This document shows, in pieces, positions 1 through 9,900 of a stretch of 64,000 nt of DNA. The translations under genes and the position numbers were made by a program. This stretch comes from Myxococcales bacterium (GTDB lineage: Bacteria > Myxococcota_C > UBA6777). How positions within the stretch are numbered: position 1 is the stretch's first letter; the number at the start of each line of letters is the position of its first letter. The notes under the pieces were generated by a model that was given only the letters and a program-made list of their open reading frames with translations, did not search any database and was not told the DNA's origin. The DNA lies in NCBI GenBank assembly GCA_020632975.1, contig JACKEL010000001.1:434001-498000 (forward strand), written 5' to 3'.

Positions 1-576
1 CAAAAGAAAAAAGCGCAGTTGCGAGAAGCTGCGTACAGATGCTTCCAAAAGTCGGGTTATTACGAAACCACAGTGGATGATATCTGTAACAAGGCCCAAT
101 GTTCCAAGGGTAGCTTTTACTATCATTATGCCTCGAAACAAGAGGTCTTTATCGATATCCTCCAAGTCTGGGCGCGCGAAGTCATCTCTGAGATGCTCAA
201 GCGCTTCGAAGACGCCCTCGCCAACGAAACCCCCATGTCAGCCGTGACCCAAGCCATCCAAGACGAAGTTCGACGTGGACGCGCTTTGGTACCACTTTGG
301 CTTGAGTTTACTGTCCACGCACACCGCGATGAGCTGGTGCGCAACGCCCTTTCCAAGTTCTTTCGACGCGCACGCAATGCGATCTCTGAGATGCTTGAAC
401 CCCTCACCCGCGAGCGTTTTAGCGAAGAAGAAAGCGAAGGCATCGCTACGGGGATCTTTGGTATCTACACAGGTCTGTTGATGCAAGAACTCGCAGATCC
501 TGGAAGCGTCGATGCAAGCGAGGCTGTCGCGCAGATCATGAGCGTGATGGGACGTCTCCTTGGCCCTATGGCTTAG
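1..576 (+). CDS. TetR/AcrR family transcriptional regulator, 5' truncated by window edge
   Basis: The reading frame is open from base 1 (codons for QKKKAQ precede a TTG at 19), so the true start lies upstream and the annotated part is partial. Residues near the N-terminus form the TetR helix-turn-helix (TTVDDI, then CSKGSFYYHYASKQEVF), followed by an all-helical ligand/dimer domain of about 130 residues, which is normal for the family. TetR proteins usually repress nearby genes and release DNA on binding a small ligand, often a lipid or acyl-CoA. The next gene, 347 bases downstream on the same strand, is the type I fatty acid synthase. A TetR-style palindrome lies in that gap, so control of fas is a reasonable inference. 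The ligand is unknown. Confidence 0.9.
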   Translation, partial: QKKKAQLREAAYRCFQKSGYYETTVDDICNKAQCSKGSFYYHYASKQEVFIDILQVWAREVISEMLKRFEDALANETPMSAVTQAIQDEVRRGRALVPLWLEFTVHAHRDELVRNALSKFFRRARNAISEMLEPLTRERFSEEESEGIATGIFGIYTGLLMQELADPGSVDASEAVAQIMSVMGRLLGPMA

Positions 577-722
577 GACATCCGAGAGACCTTCCCAACC
601 AAGACCTCACACTCAAACCCATCCCCACACTCCACCCCAAAGACGGCCTCCAAGTGCGCTTTTTCCGAAGGGACTGACTCACCAGTCTAACATCTGTAAA
701 GAAACACTTTTCCCCCCACCAC

Positions 723-782
723 AAAGATTTCATAGACACGCCTTCCCCTCGATAGCCTCCCGTCCTTCATAAAGATTTCATA
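723..782. repeat. 12-bp direct repeat in fas upstream region
   Basis: AAAGATTTCATA occurs at 723-734 and again at 771-782, 48 bases apart, in the otherwise gene-free stretch 577-922. Both copies are followed by an ACAC-containing stretch. The spacing is close to whole helical turns, which would suit two protein sites on one face of DNA, but no factor is identified. The rest of the gap holds nothing recognisable except the operator near 877. Confidence 0.4.
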
Positions 783-869
783 CATACACCTGTTGTCGTA
801 ACAATCCATCCTTTGTTTTCCTATTGACTTCTTTTTCAATCTCAAGTAACGCCGAATCCTCAGTTTTTG

Positions 870-898
870 TTTTTAGACCGACGAGTCGGTTTTATTCT
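870..898 (+). promoter_or_regulatory. Probable fas promoter with TetR-type operator
   Basis: A 14-base sequence ACCGACGAGTCGGT at 877-890 has perfect 6-bp arms around GA. It lies between a weak -35 candidate (TTTTTA, 870-875) and a -10 candidate (TATTCT, 893-898) with a 17-base spacer. This geometry is the same as the operator/promoter at 37548-37576 in this window. The -35 match is poor, so the promoter is tentative, while the palindrome is seen directly. The TetR protein encoded just upstream is the obvious candidate to bind it. Confidence 0.5.
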
Positions 899-922
899 TA
901 TGTCAAGAAGAAGAGGAAAGCG

Positions 923-3900
923 ATGCGAAGAGTTGAAGAGCGCAAAAACGGCACAAGCAAAGCTGCTTTGATGTCCTCGGTCGAGGTTCATGGAGAAGAC
1001 CAAGTCTCCCGCAATGGAGGAGACTTAGCGATGTTGGATGGCAGGGGCTCTCAACAAGAACTCCACTACGCAAGCGGCCAACTTCCAGCGATGCGTTCGC
1101 TGCTTTCGCGCTTGGTTTGCGGAGAAACACAAGCAGCGCTTTCTTTTGCAGGGCAAGGCTACTACGACCTTGATCATGTGGCGTCTTTGATGGGTGACTT
1201 TCGGGTGGTGCGAGAGCTTTTGGAGGCGGCTTCATCGCACCTTCAGGGCTTGGTCTGTACTCCAGAGGCCCGTTGGAGCGGCTGTTATGCAGATGGTTTC
1301 GACCTGATCTCTTGGCTCCAAGACAAATCGACTCGTCCGTCTGCGCATATCTTGCGCGGGGGTTGTTACTCGCAGCCTTTGATCTTGATCCAACAAGTCG
1401 TGTTGTACTGTGCTTTGTATGAAGAAGGTCTGCGCGAAGCCTTTTCCAACGATGCGATCCCCGTGATCTTTGGTCACTCGCAAGGTTTGCAGACAGCTTT
1501 GTTGATCGCGGAAAGTCCCGAAGGAGAGGTCCAAACCGAGCGTTTTCTTCAGTATGTGGAGTACGCTTTTTGGCAAGGCTTGGCGATGGAACAGGGCTAC
1601 ACGATCACACCCGAGATGTCCGCAGAAGGCGCCTCTCCCATGGCTGCGATCTCGGGTCCATCTTTGGCAGCCCTCGAACAAGTGTTGAAGCAATTTAACA
1701 AGGCTTTGCCAGAACAAGCCCAAGTGGACATCTCGCTTTACAACACACGCAACCGCCATGTTGTCAGCGGACACCCCGCTGTGTTGGCGACTTTGCGTAA
1801 AGCGATGGATGGCCAAGCTGAGAAAGAAGCGGCACGCAAAAAGGCGGGACGTTTTGGCGGCCAGCCCCTTCAGTTTACGTGGGAGTACTTGGAAGTCAGT
1901 GGGCCTTTCCACTCGCGTTATATGCGTCGTGGCTACGAGCGCATGTGCGAAAAAGTCCAAGAGATGGGCTTCGACTTCTCACAAAGCCAGTTCCACATGG
2001 ACGTCTTGTGCGGACACACAGGGAAAGTCTTCACCCAACAAGAAGATCTCTTGGGTGAGCTTTTGAAGAACCAGTTTTTGCGTTCTGTGCGATGGTCCCG
2101 CATGTTGCGCAGTCTTTCCGCCTATCCTTCGATCGAAGAAGTCCTTGATCTTGGTCCTGGCGAAGGCGTGATGCGACTGACCTTCTCAGCCCTTCGAGGT
2201 ACAGGACTTCAAGTGCGTTCGCTTTATACCCAAAGCGGGCAAGATGCCTTCTTCCTCGAAGCACCTGACACACCCAAACCTGTCGATTATCGGTCTTTTG
2301 CACCTCGCCTCGTCAAAGATACAAAAGGCGACTTGCGCGTCGAAAACCGTTACACCCGCGCCACAGGCCACGCTCCAGTGATCCTCCCTGGTATGACCCC
2401 CACGACTGTCGATGTTGGGATCGTCGCAGCCGCCGCAAACAAGGGCTTTACAGCCGAGCTTGCGGGGGGTGGTCAAGTCAACGAGTCGATCTTCTGGTTG
2501 CGCATGGAAGAGCTTCAACAAGCCCTTGAGCCCGGCCGCGAAGTCGTCTTCAACGGTCTGTACCTTGACCCTTACCTTTGGGATCTGCACGTCCGCAAAG
2601 CAGGCTTGGTGCAAAAAGCCCGCAAAGCTGGCTACCCACTTTGTGGTGTCACGATCAGCGCAGGGATGCCCGATGTCCAAGAAGCTGCCGCCCTTTTGGA
2701 TGAGTTCGCAGGTCTAGGACTTTGGCTGAACGCCTTTAAACCTGGCACGTTGGCGCAGATCAAACATGTCGTAAAGATCGCCGAAGCAGCGCCCCATCAC
2801 ACGATCTTTGTCCATCTCGAAGGCGGAAAAGCTGGTGGACACCACTCTTGGGAAGATCTCGAACAACTGTTGTTGGAAGGCTACCACCTGTTGCGCGCTC
2901 AGCCCAACCTTGTGCTCTGTGTGGGCGGTGGCATCGGGACCGAAGCACAAGCCAATGCTTTGTTGAGCGGTCGTTGGTCTGAGATCCACGATCTTCCTAT
3001 CATGCCCGTCGATGCGGTCCTTTTGGGGACCTTGACCATGGCTTGTAAAGAAGCCACGACCTCTCCCCAAGTCAAGCAAGCACTTGTTGATGCGCGCGGT
3101 TGCGATGCATGGGTCTTTGCAGGGCAAGTGGAAGGCGCGATGACATCGGGCAAAAGCGCCCTCAATGCAGACATCCACTATGTCGATAACGCTGCCTCGC
3201 GCTGCGGTCGCTTGCTCGACCAAGTCGCAGGAAACGCAGAGGCCGTAGAAGCCCGTCGCGACGAGATCATCCAAGCCCTCAACGCCACCGCGAAACCTTA
3301 CTTTGGCGACCTCGCTGAGATGACATACCAGCAAGTCGTCCAGCGTATGATCGACTTGATGGCACGCGGTCGCTTCGGTCGTTACGAAGACGGACCTTGG
3401 TTGGATGTCACACATCGCACCCGTTTTGCTGACTTTTTGTGCCTCGCAGAAGCGCGCTTGTGCGACAAAGAGGAAGGCTCATTCCCTTGTTTCTTTGGCG
3501 AGCTAAAAGCTCTCGATAACCCCCAAGCCTGTGCAGAACAATTGCTTGCGCGTTATCCCCAAGCCGCGACCCAACGCTTGCATCCCGCAGACATCCGACG
3601 ATTTATCCACAGCATCTGCGCACGCCCAGGAAAACCCGTGCCTTTCATCCCTGTGGTCGATGCAGATGTCCGTCGTTGGTACAAAGCAGACTCGCTGTGG
3701 CAAGCACATGACGAACGCTACAGCGCAGAGCAAGTCCTGATCATCCCGGGTCCTGCGGCACTTCAAGGACTCACAAGCGCAGATGAGCCCGTGGCATCCA
3801 TGTTGGGGCGTTTTGTGCAGTCGCTCGCAGACGAACTCAAAGAAGCGCCCAAGCCACAAATCATCGAGACAGCCGCCCTTTCACTCTCTCAGTGGCCCGA

Positions 3901-6900
3901 GGGTTGTACAGGAAGCGTCGAACTTCTCAACACCTCCAACGAAAGCCCACGACAGCACAAAGTCACGCTGACCGTGACCGAACCCCTCACCTCTGATCGC
4001 CTCGGATGGTTCGGCTTTTTGCACGACGCTTTCACAGGTCCCGTGATCGAGGCCATCTCTTCTTTGCGCCTCTACACCCACGAAGGTTCCCAACCCAACC
4101 CGATCCGCGACCTGTGTCACTTCGAGCAAGGCGCAGAGATGCAACTTATCCTCACAGAAGGACGCCGCGTTCAGTCGCTGACCTATCGCCCCCATGCACC
4201 CATGCGCGAAGAGTCCGTCCAGCTTCGTTGGCAACAAGGCGAAGAGTACGACGCAACGCTGCAATTGGAAGTCGAGATCGCCGCGCCTTTCGAGCAAGAA
4301 AGCCCCCACACCTACAGCCTGCCCTTGCAAGTCAAAGATGGCATCCTCTTGGTGGATGCGCGCGTTCAAAGCGATGCCCTGCGGGACTTTTACCAACACG
4401 TCCTCTTTGGTCGCTTGCTCGAAGCTGTCGAGCCTTTCGCACCTGCCCAACAAACCATCACGGTGGATGCCCAAAAGCTCCGTGGCTACGCAGTTTCGAC
4501 AGGATCCCATGGCTCCCCCAGCCACCTTCCTTTGAACATGACCTTCTCGATGGTGTGGGAACCACTCTTCCGCTTGCTCTCCGCAGACGGGCTTTGCGAA
4601 GGACTTCTCCGCCTTGTCCATCTCTCACACCAAGTCGAACTTGGCGAAGGATGGCCGATCTCCGCCCAAGAGCCCATCCAAGTCGAAGCCCAACTGACGC
4701 GCCTTGAAGACAGCGACAATGGCCGCAGCGTCCACACGCTTTGCACACTTTCCCGCGGTGAAAAGGTCTGTGCACGCGTTCATTCCGCCTTTTTCATCCG
4801 AGGCTACTTTGGCCGCACATCGCTCGTCCTCCAAGCCAAGGAGCCTTTCGAGGCCACTTTCGAGATCCAAGATGCTCCCAGCCTTGACTTCCTCCTTGGA
4901 CACGCGTGGATCACTTTCCAAGAAACCCCTGCTGTGGGCGAAAAGCTCACGCTGCGCGCGAACCTCGAAGAACAACGCCCACGACAAGGCACCCCCTCCT
5001 TTTCTGCCAAGGGCGGGGTCTTCCGCGATGGCCAAAAGATCGCAGAGATCGCTCTGCAAGCCACCCATGCTTGGAAGCTTCACCCTGTCCGTGCACTCCT
5101 CCAAACGCTCGAACAAAAGGCGGAGATCAAGCGCAAAGCAGTGACTCCCAAGACGCTCGCCAAGACCACAGCACAAGCCCCACAGTCGATGGAGACTTTT
5201 GCGGAAGTCAGTGGCGACTTAAATCCGATCCACCGAAGCGTCCTTTTCGCACGCATGGGCCAGCTTGATCAGCCCATCGTTCATGGGATGTGGACCGCCG
5301 CTCGCCTGCATAGCTTCCTCGTGGCAACCGTCGCAGAAGGCGAAGAAAGCCGTATCTCTGCATACAAAGCTTCCTTCCTTGCGCCGCTTCTCCTTGGAGA
5401 GACGCTACAGCTCGAAGCCACCCGCACAGCCGTCGAAGAAGGTGTCTTGCACATCGACCTCAAAGCCTCCGCATTGCGCGAAGAACAAGCTGTCGCAGTC
5501 GTCCAAGCATCCGCCAAAGTCAAGATGCCCCGCACCGTGTACATGTTCCCAGGCCAAGGCATCCAACAAAAAGGCATGGGGATGGAAGGCTACAGCCGTT
5601 CCAAAGCTGCACGCGGCGTTTGGGATATGGCAGACAGCTACACCCGCGAAAAACTAGGCTTTTCTATCCTAGAGATCGTCCGCAACAACCCCAAAGAACT
5701 GCTTGTCCAAGGCCATACACACATCCATCCCCAAGGCGTCTTGCACCTCACGCAGTTCACCCAAGTCGCGATGGCTGTCTTGGCCCAAGCCCAAGTCGCC
5801 GAACTTCGAGAAGCTGGGCTGTTGCTGCCTGATGCCATCATCTGCGGCCATAGCGTCGGTGAGTACAACGCGATTGGCGTGACAGGCATCCTTCCGCTGA
5901 CCGATGTGGTGGAGATCGTCTATCATCGGGGCCTTGTGATGCACTCCCTCGTTCCTCGCGATGAGGCGGGCGAAAGCGGCTACCGCATGGGTGTGCTTCG
6001 CCCCCACTACGCAGGGATGAGCCACGCACAAGCCGAAGCCCTCGTCCAAGAGATCACCAAAGAAACGGGCCTCTTCCTACAAATCGTCAACTACAACGTC
6101 CGTGGCCGTCAGTACTCTGTGACCGGACAGATCGGCGCTTTGGAACGGCTGCAACAGCGACTTCAAGAGCGCAGCGCTGGGAAAAAAGCACCTTACTTGG
6201 AAGTCCCAGGGATCGACGTTCCCTTCCACTCATCCGTGCTTTTCAATGGCGTTGATGACTTCCGCGAAACACTCAACAAGCGTTTTCCCCAGTCCTTCGA
6301 TGTACAGCAGCTTTTGGGACGTTACATCCCCAACCTCGTTCCCAAACCATTCTCGCTCGAACATGCTTACATCGAAGAAGTCTATCAAACCACCAACTCC
6401 CCAATCCTTCGGGATGTTTTGGCAGACTTTGACAGCTTTGCAGCACAGCCCCAACGCCTCGCGCGGCTGCTCTTGATCGAACTGCTCGCGTGGCAGTTTG
6501 CCAGCCCTGTTCGCTGGATTGAAACCCAAGAGTTGCTTTTCCAACGCCGCGCCCTTGGTGGCCTCGAAGCCAAACGCGTTGTCGAGATCGGCGTCGGCTA
6601 CCAACCCACTCTCGCGAATATGGCGCGCTACTCGCATCAATTGCTTGGTCCTGGCGCACCTCCCATCGAGATCTTGAACGTCGAAGCAGAGGCCGACCGT
6701 GTCTTCTTGCGCGACGAAGATCAACCTGTCGCAGTCGAAACGGAAGCCCCCAAAGCTGCACAAGCCACACAAGCTGCCCCTGCTGCTCAAGCTCCCGTGG
6801 CTGCGGCTCCTGTGGCATCCGTGGGCGCTCCGCCTCCAACCGACCAACCGATCAGCGTCGAAGAAGGCGTGATCTTTGTCCTCGCAGCCCAAGCCCGCGT

Positions 6901-9900
6901 ACGACCCGAACAACTCTCGATGCAAGAAACCCTTGACGATCTGTTCGATGGGGTGTCTTCGCGCCGCAACCAAGTCCTGTTGGACCTTGGTGCAGAGTTC
7001 CAAATGGGCCCGATTGACGGGGCACACGAAAAGCCTTTGCGCGATCTGATCGTGGAAGTCAGCCGTCGTTGTCCCTCCTACAAAGCCCCAGGGAAGTACA
7101 TGCGCGCCACCCAAGACGACGCGATCAAACGTGTCCTTGGACGCGCAGGGATGGGACGCAAAGATGTGGAGTCCTACTTCGAGCAAAGCTTTGGTTTGGG
7201 TGCAGGACTCCGTGAGGCCGCGCTTTGTGCCCTTGCCCTCGAAAGCCGCGAAGGAACCTCCGCACGTGGCGGTGTACTCGGCGCTTTGGGAACCCAAGCC
7301 CCCGCAGATCGCAATGCTGCCAAGACCTTCCTTGACGAAGTCACCGCAAAGATGGGCCAAGCCAAAGGTTTGACCCTGAGCAAACAAGGACAAGGTGGCC
7401 AAGCTGGTGGCGCTGCTGTCGATGCAGCGGTGGTCCGCGAACTTGAAGACCGTATCCTCGGTGCCAAGGGCGTCTTGATGCAAAGCGCGCGTTCGCTTGC
7501 AACACAGCTTGGACAACCCCTTGCGGTAGAAGGCCAAGAACTCTCGACCCCACAAACCACAGAGCAAGACAAACTCGCGATCTACGAAGCAGAGCACGAC
7601 AGCGAGTTTTCTGAGTGGATTCAACCTCGCTTTGAAGCCAAAAAACACGTCGCCTTCTCTTCACCTTGGGCCACCGCACGACGCGACCTCGCTGCGTTGT
7701 TCTTTGATCTCCGTAATGGCCGTTGCAACGAAGAAGAAGCCCTCCAAGAAGTCGCTCGTCTGGCTTGCTTCCACGAAGATATCACCATCGCCCAAACCGC
7801 TTCTTGGTACGCGAAACTCTCTGAAGAACAAGGCGATCATCGACTCGCCGGTTGGTTCTCGCAAATCGCAGCGGGTGATCCACCCAAACTCCCGATGCTC
7901 CAGCCTTCTCGACCCCATCTTGCGTTGCAAAAGGACGGAAACTGGAGCTACACAGAACAAACCGTTGAGTCGGCTCATGCACTCGATGAGTTCATCCAGT
8001 CGCTTTGGCCCGCGGGACAGCCTCCTTTCGTACAGATCGGCGACGCAGGCGCATGGAACCAAGACTTTGCGAAGCTTCTGCAAAAACACACACAGCAAGC
8101 CTTTGCGGTGCGTGGATGCACAGCGCTCGTCACAGGCGCCAGCCCAGGCTCGATCGCGTTGGCTTGTGTACGTTACCTTTTGCGAGGCGGCGCGCGTGTC
8201 ATCGTCACCACCAGCACCTACAACAGCAAACGCATCCAAGAGTACCGCGATCTCTACGAAAAGAACGCGATCCCAGGGGCAGAACTCCATGTCGTGCCCT
8301 TCAACCAAGCTTCTTTCCAAGATATCGAATCGCTGATCCAGTGGCTCTTTTCCTCAGTCACCGAGCAAGATGGCGCCAAAGTCCGCGTGGTCAAACGTCC
8401 CTTTGCGCCCGATCTGGTCCTTCCCTTCGCAGCGATCAAAGATCTGGCAACTCTCGATAGTTTGACCGCTCGCTCCAACGCTGTGATGCGCGCGATGCTC
8501 CTTAGCGTTGAGCGCCTTGTGACGGGCATCGCAGGCCACTACAAGCGCCAAGGTCTTCCCGCGATGCCATGCCATGTCGTGCTTCCACTCTCCCCCAACC
8601 ACGGTGGGTTTGGAGGTGATGGTGTGTACGCTGAAACCAAGGCCGCGCTCGAAGCCATGCTCGCCAAGTGGGAAAGCGAGTTCGATGCATGGGGGAAAGC
8701 CACCACGCTTTGCGCAGCACGCATCGGATGGGTCCGTGGTACGGGCCTGATGGACGCCAACAACTTGGTCGCCTCCCACCTCGAAGAACGCACAGGCATG
8801 CGCACCTTCTCTAGCGATGAGATGGGCTGGTTGCTGACCGCACTTTGCACCACAGAAGCGCGCAAACAAGCCTTGCAGATGCCCCTTGAGGCCGACTTGA
8901 CGGGCGGATTCCGTCGCGTCAAAGCACTGCGCCAAACCGTCAGCGATATCCGTGCAGAACTCGAACAACAAGCAACACGCGCCAAACAGCACATCACTCT
9001 CCAAGACACAGAGTCCGAACTGCTTGGAAAGCCCAAAGGTGCGGCATTGCAGGTCCATGCTCTTCCCACATGGCCCGCAGGACTCACTCGCGAAGACCAA
9101 GACCACCAAGTCCAGTGGCCCAAACGTGACATCCCCTTGCAAGAGATGGTTGTCCTCGTAGGGATGGGCGAGATCGGCCCCTGTGGTTCTTCGAGAACAC
9201 GCTATGAGCTTGAAGTTGGGCAAGAACTCTCCGCAGCCGCAGTGCTCGAACTCGCGTGGATGACGGGTCTGCTCCGCTACGAAGAAGACGGAAAAGCTGG
9301 CGTTTGGAAAGACACAGAGTCCAACGAAACCGTCGAAGAACACGCCATCGCTCGCCGCTACCGCGACAAAGTCCGAGAGCGCGTGGGTCTGCGTTGGGTG
9401 GAACAAGAAACCGTGGGCATCGACCCCAATGCTTTGCCCATCTATACATCTATTTTCTTAGAGCAAGACTTCACTTTTTCTGTAGCCTCTGAAGAAGAAG
9501 CCCGAACCTTTGTGGCGATGGCTCCTGAAAAAACCCGTGCACACTTCGACGCGCAAGAAGGACAGTGGCGGATCACGCGGATGGCAGGAACCGAAGTAAA
9601 GATCCCACGACAAGTCCGCCTCCAGCGACAAGTCATGGGCCAAGTCCCCCAAGGTTTCGACTTTGCACGCATGGGCCTTTCGAGCGATATGGTCGAGCGC
9701 ATCGACCGCGTCGCCTTGTTCAACCTCATCGCAACCGTCGATGCTTTCTTGTCCGCAGGGATCGAGCCCGAAGAGTTGATGCGTTGGCTGCACCCCGCAC
9801 GCGTCGCCAACACCCAAGGCTCGGGGATCGGTGGGATGCGTAGCCTCGCGAGACTCTACCGCGACCATGTCCTCGATCTTGAGCGACAGCCCGACATCCT

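Noticed and set aside
824..922. TTG 824 as the fas start
   Set aside because: The extra 33 residues cover the promoter palindrome and lack a ribosome site, while ATG 923 has AAGAGGAA in position.
6230..7648. A 472-codon minus-strand open frame opposite fas
   Set aside because: It lies antiparallel to conserved MPT/ACP coding sequence, has Cys/Phe/Gly-rich content without domains, and is a shadow of the codon pattern.
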